Of a DNA stretch of 35,869 nucleotides, positions 1 to 10,177 are shown piece by piece. The translations under genes were made by a program, and so were the position numbers. Below the pieces are notes generated by a model, which worked only from the letters and a program-made list of their open reading frames with translations, searched no databases and had not been told where the DNA came from. This DNA comes from Schizophyllum amplum (lineage: Eukaryota > Basidiomycota > Agaricomycetes > Agaricales > Schizophyllaceae), in contig VDMD01000199.1 in the NCBI GenBank assembly GCA_007026445.1, forward strand, positions 1 through 35,869, given 5' to 3'. Position 1 is the stretch's first letter. Each line of letters starts with the position of its first letter.

Positions 1-3000
1 CCGTCAAGCTCTGTACAGCCGCTTTGTGCTGAATAGGTACACCCTGCAGCACATCATGAGCAAGGAACGTCACTGAACGGGGCAAAGTACGCTGACCTTC
101 GGTGCGCCAGTCGTCCCGCTAGTCCAGATGAGATATGCTAGGTCCTCGACCGCGGTCTTCACTGAAGGCTTCTCCCGCGGCTGTTGCCCAATCCTTAGCT
201 CATCCAGCGCCAGCATGTCCAATCCCTCCGGTAGCGAGCCCTTATGCGCCTCATACCCTTCCACGTTCCTTACAAGCACCACCGGGCCACCAGCTCTTAC
301 AAACAAATCCATCTTGCGAATCTCCGGAGCCTGCGCATCCACAGGACACCAAGCGCCGCCCGCCTTCAGAACGGCCAATATAGCAACGTACAGCTCCGGG
401 CACTTTTCCATGCACAAGGGGACCGCCTGATCAGTCAGCTCGCCATACGTATCGAGGAGAAGGTGTGCCAGCTGGTTCGCTCTGGCGTCGAGCTCGGCGT
501 AGGTGATGCGGAGATCGGTAGCGGGGCGTGCAAGATCTGACTTAAACCACACGGCAACGCGGTCCGGCCTCTCGCGCGCATTCTCCTCGAATTGGTGGTG
601 TATGAGGGTGTTCTGCGATGGCGTGTCCACTGGCATCGGAGTCGTGTTTACCGCAGCTTGCAGCTCGGGACCCATGACGGTCAAGGCCGAGGCAAGTGGT
701 TCTTGAGGCGGTCGGGAGAGAATGGCTGCAACGAGATCGTCGAACTGCTGCAGGAGCATACGGGACGCGTCCGGCGTCAAGACGTTGTTCGACCCTGTCA
801 GCCTCAGGCGGACGGAATCATCTGACTCGGGCCAGATCTCAAGTACGGCGGCGAACTGTCCAAGTAGTCAGCACACCAGTCGAGCAAAGAGGTTCACGAA
901 CACACCTCCGTCACCATAGGTGGGTACTCCGCCTTGATCCACAGACCCGTCTGCGACTTTCCCAGGCTGAAATTTTGCAATGCGATCGTCGTATCATAAT
1001 GATACCGTTTGACCCACTCAGCACGCTTACGGGCGGGTAGCGATGGCGCATGCTCTTTGCGTTCATGTCGCGCAGCTGCGTGAGGACCTCCTTCGCTAGC
1101 GTGAGCCCGGACCGCCGGGCCATCCTTGCTGACGTGCACGCGATAGGGACAGCCGTAAAGACCGGACCGACAGTTTGCTCCAAAGTGACACTCGTCCGTC
1201 CTCCGACGAGCGAACCAAAGACAACGTCGGGTTCGTCCGACTCGGAATAGCAGAGCAGTAGCTGAGCCCATGCCGCCTGCACGACGGCCAGCGGGGTCGT
1301 CTCTAGGTCACGCGAACGCCGTTGCAGATGCGAAAAGGTGATCCGAGATATGACAGTGGCGGCGTGGTGGGAAGGGCATAGGTCAACCGTGAATACAGAC
1401 GAGGTCGTCTTCGCATGCGCGCGTAGGCCAGTAAGATCAGGGAAGGGATCAGGAGAGAAGCCTGGATCTCGCTCAGTGTCGGCCTGGCAGTTACAAGAGA
1501 GTATAGCTAACCTTGCAGGACACCCTTCCAGAAGTCTGTCGCCTTTGCAGAATCCGCGGCGAGAGCATCATGTATAGAGTACTCGAAGCCTTCCCGCGGC
1601 GGCGCGGCACTGCCGTGATAGTTGGCCTGCAGCTCTTCGAGCATCAACGCAAGCGACGCTCCATCTGCGGCGACGTTAGGGCAGTTGCAAACCAGGGATG
1701 CTGGGGAAACGTACCGAACAACGCATGGTGCAAAGTGAGAACGAAGACTGGCGAATCGTTCTCATTGCCTAGGAGAGCAACGGACCAGGGCTGCTCGAGC
1801 GAGATCCTTTTGGGAGACTCCGCCAAGTATCTTTCCAAGGCGCCATCACCGCCCTCCTCGACCCATGGGATGTCGCTCTTGGCGGCCTCGACAACGACGG
1901 CAAAGGGCGAGACCTCCGACTGGTCCACTAGCACAAACTTAGCACGCAAGATCTTGTTCCTCTTGACAACCTGTCCCCAAGCGTCCTTCAGCCGACGCAC
2001 AGACACGCTACGAGCGATATGGAAGACGGAATGGCTGATGTACCCGTTCGCGTTGGCGCTACGCAAGTACAAGGCGAGGACGCCTGCCTGCATCGGGGTC
2101 GCAGGCCAAATCTCGACTGCTGAGTCGTCGGTGATGCCGAGACTGCGCCGCGCAGAGGTTCTGAAATCCGAGATGATTTGCTCGCAGGCCTGGGCACTAG
2201 TCGTAGCATCCTCCGTCTCTGTCTTGGTGGATGCGGCGGCGAGGATCTCTCCGGGTGTCGAGCATGCGAGGATGTCGGTGACATTCAGACGGACCAGATC
2301 CTTCGCTTCGGCCTGCCGAAGCAAGTGCAAAAGACGAACGGCCTTCAAGGAGTCGATGCCAAGTCGCAAGAGGTTTGAACGCGATGTGACAGCGGAGAGG
2401 GGCACTTCGGCGACCTCGGCAACAAGCTGACGAACGAAGACCATAGCCTCTGAGTCCACGTCGTCGCGCCCTTCTTCCAACGGTGTCTCCTCTATGGCGG
2501 CCTCGAGCTCGGCGACGATGCGAGCAATGGCACGGCGGTCGGCTTTCCCCGAGGACGATCTTGGTGTCTCCGTGGAGAAGTGGTAGTGGGAAGGTCGCAT
2601 ATGGAGAGGTAGCTGAGCATCAGCCTCTTGCGATAACATGACCGCGAGCTGACTTCGTTCCACGCTCGCCGCGGCATCAGGTATGACGAGTGCCAGCAAG
2701 CGACCTTCGATAACGACAGAGTAAGCCGCCTGAACGCCCGGTACAGTGCCCAGCACTGTGTCAATCTGAGAAGCAGTCAGTGATGATGACCTGAACCGCG
2801 AGCAGGCAACGCACCTCTCCGAGTTCGACACGTCGTCCGGACAGCTTGACTTGATCGACACCCATCCTGCCCAAGTACTCGATCTCGGACCACTGTCCAT
2901 CTTGGCCGACAACGGTTCGTGCCCAGTCGCCCGTGCGGTACACACGGCCGACGTTAGGAATGTCCACGAAGACGCGCGAAGTCTGCTCTGGATTGTTGAG

Positions 3001-4910
3001 GTAGCTGATTTGATAGCAAATCAGCACATGTATGCGGTGTATACGCGCATACACGCACCCTCTCGCTACCTGTACGCCTCCGAGGGCCAACTCGCCCGGG
3101 AAACCTTGCCCGACGGCGCGCGGTTCGGTGGGATGGAGAACGAGCATTGAGGCCGTCGGTATCGGGGGCCCCAGCCTGCTGCCTGGTTCTCCCCGTGGGT
3201 GCTTGCGAAGAGTGACATTGATAGACGCCTCCGTCGGGCCCTGCGAACGACGATGATGAGCGCCAAGATGAAGATGCGGGGGGTGCCGAGCTGACATAAG
3301 CATTCCAAACCGAGAAGCGGGGCGCGCGATCGAACTCTTGGACCACCCGGTCGCTCAGCTTCTCGCCCATCGTCCACAGCTCGAATGCGTATTCCAGATC
3401 TCCGCCGACGGGGCCGTATGTTTTCTCGCGAATCTGAACTGTGAAAGTCATAAGAACATAGAAGACGCGCAGGACAAGCCACACACCAATTCGGTCCGCC
3501 TTCAACACAGCAGCCATGCTCGGTGTCGCCATCATGTTCGTCGCGCCGAGCTCCCCTAGAACCCTGTCCGGATCGCTGAGAAACCTCGGGCGGTGAGCGC
3601 TCAGCAGCGTCGCGCCGCACGCCAGCGTGCAAAAGATCTCCATGACCGACTACACATTCCCTCATCAGTACCCGGCTTCCCTCAAGCACTTTGCACTCAC
3701 CGGATCGAACGTCGCAGCCGCAAACTGGAACCATCGTGCACTAGGATATACCTTCCTGACGCTCATGTGCCCGTGTATCGACGTTGAAGCCGAACGGTGC
3801 GTGATTTGTACGCCCTTGGGCTTGCCCGTGGAACCAGAGGTGAACAGGACTGGTTCAAGGTGCGTGAGAGACGCGATGGATCGAGGAGTATCACTCACCA
3901 TAAGCCAGGTCGTCCTGGTTTTGTTCCAACTCGGCGCATATGGCCTCCAGGCTCGCAGCGCGCTCCTGCAGAGATTCCGCGTCGACCACATCAATCCATT
4001 CAACTCCCTCGGCCAGCCATGTCGGCCGCTCCCCCATCCCCACGACCACCTTCGCTGCAACATCTTCTATCAACTCCACCACGCGCGCCACGGGCGCGCC
4101 GTCGAGAGTGGGCAGCGGGCAGAACGCCTTCCCCGCGCGCAAGATGCCCAAATACGCAACATAGATCTCGACAGACGCGGGCAGCAGAAATGGCACCACG
4201 CTATTATGCACACCCTCAGTCGCGCGGAGGACCTTCGCCAGCGCCGCTGAACGTCCGTCGAGCTGGCCATACGTAATTGCATGCCGTTGTTGTTCCACAC
4301 CCTCTGGCCCAAGATAGTCGACGGCGGTTTGGTCGGGGCGCTTCTGCGCAGATAGAAGGAAGGGCGCGTGGAGGAGGGCAGGCGGTGCGCCCTCGTGCAA
4401 ATAATTCTGTGGTGGGTGATTCAGGATGGCCAGCGATGTCGCCTGGTCGTGGCCGAAGGTGGCCGTGACTCGGCTCGCGTAGAGCGCGAGGAGTCGGCCA
4501 GCGAGATCGGCGGGAACGAGCTGGCGCGCGTAGAGAACCTTCACGTCGAGCGAAATGTCGATGATATGGAAGTGGACCCCCTCCAGCATATCCTCTTCTC
4601 CTACGCTGAAGCCGACGTCGATCGCGTCGAGCCCCTCCACGCCATCCGCATCAATGATCTTCAGTGTCTCCGCCGCGCCGTGTTCGTCGACGCCGTCAAC
4701 GACCGCAACCTGGTTCTTCCCGACCCGGAACGCGAACTCGCCCGTCGTCCCCAACAGTGCACGAACTGTCGCCGCACAGGCCTGGTAGCGCGCCTCCATC
4801 GGAACGGCTTCCAGCCCAGAGACCTTCAAGCGCTGCCGAACTTCGCCAACGCCACCGTCCAGCTGACTGGGATACAAGCAAGGAACCCGCGTTGCTGGCA
4901 GCGCGCTCAT
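1..4910 (-). CDS. Multimodular NRPS (NRPS1), half-C/A-T-C-A..., partial at left edge, one frameshift
   Basis: Nonribosomal peptide synthetase. Exons on the minus strand: 4910-3899, 3849-3701, 3649-3487, 3438-3296, 3240-3059, 3004-2815, 2765-1715, 1664-1512, 1461-906, 855-97, 43-<1. Residues 1-180 resemble the C-terminal half of a condensation domain. A1 follows, with LFTSGSTGKPKG, NAYGPTEAS, YRTGDW and GKADRR. The carrier motif LGIDSL has its phosphopantetheine serine near residue 752. The C domain starts near 828 with catalytic HHALFDG (959-965). A2 has SGTTGAPKGV across the last intron and leaves the window. Exons 1-9 total 3599 nt where 3600 are needed: frame is lost near 991-1005, between LSGSNG and YDTTIALQ, so this is a one-base deletion or an assembly error. 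The 48-nt intron 3439-3486 is stop-free and could be read through. Repeated A-T-C units with a half-C start fit ferrichrome-type siderophore synthetases; the product is inferred, not shown. Confidence 0.9.
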
Positions 4911-4916
4911 TGTGAG

Positions 4917-4962
4917 TAGTCTCGAGGTGAGTGGGTAGTCTCGAGATTGCAGTGGACTCGAG
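4917..4962. repeat. Short CTCGAG-containing tandem repeat just upstream of NRPS1
   Basis: CTCGAG occurs at 4921, 4940 and 4957, spaced 19 and 17 bases. The first two copies sit in a longer shared unit, TAGTCTCGAG (4917-4926 and 4936-4945), each with a GTGAGT-like lead. The repeat lies within about 50 bases of the NRPS1 start, so it is in the 5' leader or core promoter. Function unknown. Confidence 0.55.
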
Positions 4963-5049
4963 GTGAAGGATGAAGAGAGCAGTCAGAATGAAGGCCTCCG
5001 CGCGGATGATGGATCTGTCATGTCACCAGATCGCGATACCAGGTGAAAT

Positions 5050-5065
5050 CTTATCATATCTGATT
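5050..5065 (-). promoter_or_regulatory. GATA-type element pair upstream of NRPS1
   Basis: On the minus strand this reads AATCAGATATGATAAG, about 140-155 bases before the NRPS1 start codon. It joins AATCAGATA, also present in the NRPS2/ABC promoter, to a GATAAG core. It is one mismatch from ATCWGATAA, the site described for fungal iron-responsive GATA repressors of the Sre/SreA/Urbs1 class. Regulation by iron is inferred. Confidence 0.5.
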
Positions 5066-6972
5066 AGTCTGTATTTGCAATGGCGATTAGATCAAGCACG
5101 AGAGCGCTTCCAGGTCCAGCCAGCCACCTTGCCGTCGTCCCCTGGATGGCGCGAGCCCGGTTATTGAAAGCCCGGCAGAAGTAACTCAGCATGAGTCAGT
5201 GCGGCGCATCGTTATGCAGGCTTCTTAGTTCTTTGACGCTAAGTATCGCCTAGTCTGGGACGCGTAACGGTTACACCGCTGCACGGCCAAAACTTGGGAT
5301 TTCGCCTGCTATGAAGCCGATTGGCGTAGGGATGGCAGAATCTGTGTGGAATCCAGCATCGAGTAAGCCGAGTGGGATCCGACTGGACTTTCGAGTGATC
5401 GCCAGCGGTGGATAAATCAGGTGGATCCCACCGAACGCTTGAGCGTCTCTCCGAATCTGTTCAGGTGGAGCCGACGTTGTCGACGACGGTCTCGACTCTT
5501 ACGAAGCGACAACCTCCGTCGTTGGAGTGTTAGGGCAAGACTTCGTCAAATTTCTCGTCTGCCCTTGCCCTCAACACTCACTGACGGCCTTACGACCTCG
5601 CGTTTTCCGGACTTCGACGGGCGAGTTTCTCTGCACTCGCTGCCTGCTCACTGCTATCAGTACACTCTTTGAGTTGCCCTCGCATCAGAGGTGCTTATGC
5701 CGTGCTACGAGTGCTCTGTGCAACGTGGCGAGACCTGGTACTACGCGCGCCGGATGACTAGGTCTCACAGGCGGCGGCGGGACGGCGCTGACTCAGGAGA
5801 CTGCAAGGCCGGTAGCATACTCCATTATTGTACAACATTCGATGTACTGTCTTGTTACATAGCGGTATATATGCACTTACACATAAAACGAGGCCTGGCC
5901 AGCAGCAGCAAGAGCAACGACAGCGGCGTCCAGCGTGCCACGCTGTATGCGGAGGCTGCTCCGAGACGCCTTCGCACTCAAAATAGAAACATGATCTTTG
6001 CTGGCCTCAGCTGGATGGAAAACCCTGGCATCCACTCGGCTTACTCGATGGTGGATTCCAAGAAGGCCGATTTCCGGAAAGGAGTCTGTACGTTTTCCTC
6101 CCACTTTCCGAGTTTCGGCCGTGCAGCGGTGTAGAATATGACGCGACTTATCGTGGGAATAAAAGTGTCAGAATATGCTGACGGCAATCACCGAACTGGA
6201 CCTACCTGGTCCAACATGCTCGCGACGCCTTCATTCAGCGTGTCTTTGTGCATCACTGGGTTGTCCAGGCCAATTCTCTACATCTTATGTTATTTACTCC
6301 TTCAAAAGAGGCCTAAAATTGCACTCAGGCGATCCCAGTTTACATGTTATGCAGGTTTTTGAGGGTTGCTGCCATGAAATGACAAAGGACTGCCCCCACA
6401 CCCACAGCGTTGACAGAGGTTGCATGGAGCTCACGCACATGCCAGACCTCGCTGTGCTGCTCTCGAAAATTTTGCTGAGAACGGGGCTGATCCCCTTCGT
6501 CGTGGATTACTCACTCGTTGTACGGTTCATATTGTGCCACCTAAATCCCGATCCTGCGCGCGGACCACCTAGTCATGTAAGCCGGCGTGCAAAAAAGAAT
6601 CGTCTCCAAAGGCGTCGCCGTTTTCATCGTGCGTCAGGACTGTGGCTTCGTCAATATTCTGCAGCGAAATTAAAGCTGCTCTCATCCGATGTTGGGCTTC
6701 CGCGGGCACTCGCAGTTCACATGGAATTATCGGGAACGATTACAGAGACAAAGAGGGATCTATAAGCTTCACCGAGTGACGGAGGGGCCGTAGACAATGC
6801 GCTAGACAACCGATGGGCTTGCGCAGGCAGCGCCGCTGAGCAGTACATTTCAAATTTGTGACCGGATTAGGAAGGCGCCAGATTGCTGGGCTTGTTTCGG
6901 TGATTGCCGGGGTCGAATCCTGACGTTTTGGTTCCCACGATAAATCGCGTCATGTTCCAACCGTTGTCCACA

Positions 6973-7024
6973 TCAGACTCTTCTCACTGACCTTTCCCCC
7001 CGTCAATCTGTGAGAAGAGTCTGA
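6973..7024. repeat. Perfect 15-bp inverted repeat with 22-nt loop
   Basis: The arm TCAGACTCTTCTCAC (6973-6987) is exactly reverse-complementary to 7010-7024, with a 22-base C-rich loop. It lies 126 bases beyond the NRPS2 stop, on the 3' side of that minus-strand gene, so it could fold in the mRNA 3' end. It could also be a trace of a small foldback element; no flanking duplication was recognised. Confidence 0.75.
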
Positions 7025-7149
7025 CTTGTGAGACTAAGTATCGCCCCTGGTTCGGCGACACTGACAATCTGGCAGCGACTCGTTGAGTTCCAGTGTTCGT
7101 TGTTCGGAATGTATACAGTGAATACGTCGTGTTAGAAGGATCCCTCACT

Positions 7150-9789
7150 CTACCGACCGCCCTGCACCTGCAGCAGCTCGCTTAACCCCATCCCTGCAAA
7201 TATATGCTCCAACTTTCGCCTGTCCGTCTTCCCGTTGAGCGTCAGCGGCAGAAACTCTACCGGAACGATATATGCCGGGCGCATATACGACGGCAGTTGC
7301 TCCTCGACCGCCCGCTTCAGCCCACGCATCAGCTCCTTTGTCGTCGTATTCGACCCATCCTCCGCCCCGTTCTCCTTCCTCCTCTCCCACACCGCCTCCG
7401 CTTTCCTCACCGCCGGGACCCCGTTGCGCCGCTCCTCCACGCTGATACCCGCCGCCGCCGCCGGTGCCACAAAACTGACCAGCAGCTCCGGGCCGACCTG
7501 AGGGTGGCCGGTGATGAAGGTGAGGGCGCTGAGCTCCACGCCGCTCACGGAGGCCAGGATGGACGAGATGCCCTCGGTCTCTATGCGCACGCCGCGGTAC
7601 TTGACCTGGTGGTCGATACGACCCATAATCTCAAGCGTGCCATCGGGGAGCATTCGTACAAGGTCACCGGTGCGGTAGGCGCGAGTGCCGTCTTCGAGTG
7701 TGATGAACGCCTTGGCGGTGGCTTCCGGGAGGCGGTGGTATCCTGCACGAGCCCATGAATGAAAGAGAAGACTGATGCAGCGTGATCAACAACATACCTC
7801 GTGCGATAAGTGGACCAGCGAGTACGAGCTCGCCAGGACAGCCGAGGGGTACCGTGCGCAGCTTCTTGTCGAGCACGTAGGCGCCGCAGGACGGGAACGC
7901 TTTTCCGATGTTCTCCTTGCGATCTTCTGGACCAACACGACGTGATGTGCAACCAATTGTCGCTTCGGTAGGCCTAAAAGTTCGTCAAGCCGACATACAT
8001 GCTATATTGACGGGTGCGCTCACCCATAGAAGTTCGCCAGAACCAGGTCTTCTCGCGCCGACCATTTTCGCAACAACTACACCGGCATAAGAATGGAAAG
8101 CCACAGCCGCTAAAGACATCGCACTCACCATATCCGTAATCTTCTCTCCTCCAGACACCAAGTACTTGAGTGGCAAGCCATCTGCCGTCTCGAGCAACGC
8201 TTCTATCATGCTGGGTACCATCCCGACGTGAGTGATGCCGATATCGACTACATGCTTGCGTAGTTGGGTCAGGAGCTCGAAGCGAGGTGCGCTCACGAGA
8301 CGCGTGCCAAGACCCCAGGACTGGCAAATTTCGGAAATATGCACGTCGAAAGCGGTCGCTGTGCAGCGACGTCAGACGACCGTGAAGAAAGAAAAACAAC
8401 CGGTATGCGCACAAGCAAGAGACAATCGCTTGTCAGTATCTGGGTTTGTGACCGGACGCGGCAGCGCGCAGAAAGACACCATAGCCCAGAAAAGACCGCG
8501 GTGTTCGAGAAGACAGCCCTTAGGTGTCCCGGTAGTCCCTGCCCTTCGCGTGAGCGCTAACGGTAGCATGGAGCGCGCAGCTAGCTCACCTGAAGTGTAA
8601 AGTAAATACGCCAGATTGTCCAAGGAAGCAAGGCAGATATTGTCATCGCCGTGGTCCGCGTGCGCTCGTCGCAGAAGGTCGTCTGTCAAGACAGCAGGGC
8701 TCGAAAATACCTCGCCGTCTTCAGGAGAAGTAACGAACACGAGCTTCGCCTCGCTGTCTTGCTCGATGAATCGCTTGCGCTCGACGGGCAGTTCAACATC
8801 GATCTGCCGAATCAAATTAGACACCATCGTACCAAGATAGTCTCTGTGTAACCTACCGAGACGTAGCAGGCGCCCGCTTTCAGTATAGCAGCCATAGCGA
8901 CGTAGAAATATGCGTTGCGTGTGCTGCACAAGCACACCTTGTCTTCTACACCTACTCCGTTGGCCACGAGCCAGCGCGCGAGGACGTTCGTCTGCTCGTT
9001 CAGCTCGCCGTAGGTGACAAACTGCGGCGGGCTGTCCAACGATGCGTATACTTCGTGAGCAATGGCGTCTGGACGATTTGCAGCGTTCTCGAACAGCCAT
9101 TCTACGACCACCTTCTCCTGCGTAGGGTCGATTGTCGCTTGCGATGCAGCCAGCAGCTCCTTCGGCATCTTCACGGGTGTCGTGCATGGCGCCTTTGGCG
9201 CGTCGAGGATGGCGCTGTACGTTGCGGTGACCTGGGCCACGAAGTTTTCCAGCGCAGAGGGGGAGATGAGAGCGCGATCGGCGAGAACATCGATGTAAAC
9301 ACAGCCCGAGTCGGCGTGAGCACCGAAGACGATGCTCGAAGTTACAAAGGCATCAGGGTCCGAGCAGCGTAGGACGTCCCAGACAATCATTGCCGGTAAC
9401 GGATTCTGGTGCTCACCCAACATAAGCTCGAGGCGCACGTCGTCGAGGCAGCACTCCGAGCCGCATGCCAGCTGAGTGGCCAAGTCGTGCCACGAGTATT
9501 CGCATTGCAACTCCGCGCGAGCGAGACGTATGACCACTGCCTCCGGGTCTATAATGTAGTCCGCCTCTGTCTCGCCAAAGAGAAAGTCATTGCTATCAAT
9601 GTACTTCATGAGCGTGCTCGCGAAAGCAGCGCGCAGATGCGCGCGTACCGCGTCGTCGAGGGCAATCACTTCGGACGACAGTGCAGTGGTGAGCTTGCAA
9701 GCAGCATGAGATGATTGACGCTGCAGAGAGCCGAGGTCTGGAAGGGGGTGGTACGTGTAGGGCCCGGTACTGGATGTCGAGACGAGCAT
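7150..9789 (-). CDS. Free-standing NRPS adenylation enzyme with half-C-like N-terminus (NRPS2)
   Basis: Predicted 778 aa from seven exons: 9789-8857, 8803-8590, 8538-8401, 8358-8129, 8076-8024, 7973-7798, 7742-7150; the total of 2337 nt closes in frame. Residues 1-210 resemble the C-terminal half of a C domain and parallel the NRPS1 start. The rest is a complete adenylation domain: YTSGTTGTPKG (near 379), FDVHISEI with the amino-acid-binding Asp, NFYGPTEATIG (near 520), YRTGDL, YRGVRIE and NGKTDRR with the catalytic Lys. It should form an aminoacyl-adenylate. It stops about 25 residues after the last motif: no carrier, condensation or release domain follows. It must therefore load a carrier elsewhere, such as one of NRPS1, or do something else. 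The start is the first ATG; the frame extends six codons upstream to a TTG. One donor (8400) is GTTGTT, weaker than the rest. Confidence 0.9.
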
Positions 9790-10177
9790 GGCGGGAGAGG
9801 CGAACAAGTTCAGGTTCGCAAGTCCGGTTTAGCGCTCGTCGTTCGATCACTGCTGTAATCTAATCGCACCATGTGTTGTATTTAATCAGATAGCGGCCGC
9901 CAATCGCCGAGCCGGGCTCCGACCGCGACTGGCCAAGCACAGAGAACCCTGGCAGACTCCACGTCACCCGCAATTTTCCGACTTGACCGCATGGAAGAAG
10001 GCGCCGAAGAGGCAGAAAGCGGAGCCATGGGACCACTTCGTCGCGCGTAGAAGACGTGCACGTGACGTTCAGATAAATATACCGTCTTATCTGATTTGAT
10101 GCAGATAAGATACACGTTGACCACGCTTGTCAATAGTGCGCGCCCCAAGTCCCGCCGACCACCGCCTCTTGCACTCC
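9790..10177. promoter_or_regulatory. Divergent NRPS2/ABC promoter with clustered GATA elements
   Basis: This 388-base space separates the two divergent starts. AATCAGATAG lies at 9884-9893, about 95-104 bases before the NRPS2 ATG. On the ABC side, TTATCTGAT at 10087-10095 is an exact reverse complement of ATCAGATAA. AGATAA also occurs at 10071-10076 and AGATAAGATA at 10103-10112, all 66-107 bases before the ABC ATG. A TATA-like ATAAATATA overlaps at 10074-10082. The dense GATA sites match the known binding preference of fungal iron regulators; binding itself is inferred. Confidence 0.6.

Larger units (their letters stand above)
4963..7149. other. Intergenic region between NRPS1 and NRPS2, no gene recognised
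   Basis: About 2.2 kb holding the NRPS1 promoter side and the NRPS2 3' side. Open frames of up to 196 codons on the plus strand (for example 6175-6765) have no family motif and no plausible exon neighbours, so I do not call them. No carrier-protein or thioesterase motif was found on either strand, which matters because NRPS2 ends without a carrier domain. A hairpin lies at 6973-7024. Confidence 0.6.

Noticed and set aside
985..1030. Intron starting at the GTAAGC donor near 1030 to explain the NRPS1 frame change
   Set aside because: The only AG before the conserved YDTT motif would leave a 14-nt intron, far too short, and would remove the conserved LSGSNG segment.
6175..6765. 196-codon plus-strand open frame between NRPS1 and NRPS2
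   Set aside because: No recognisable family, no intron partners, and repeated low-information stretches; probably chance.
6906..6925. tRNA B-box-like GGTCGAATCC
   Set aside because: No pairing T-arm and no cloverleaf around it; similar GTTCGAAC near 30725 also fails to pair.
5239..7045. Direct repeat CTAAGTATCGCC at 5239-5250 and 7034-7045, as possible ends of an inserted element
   Set aside because: A 12-base match is expected many times by chance in 36 kb, and no terminal repeats or element genes lie between.
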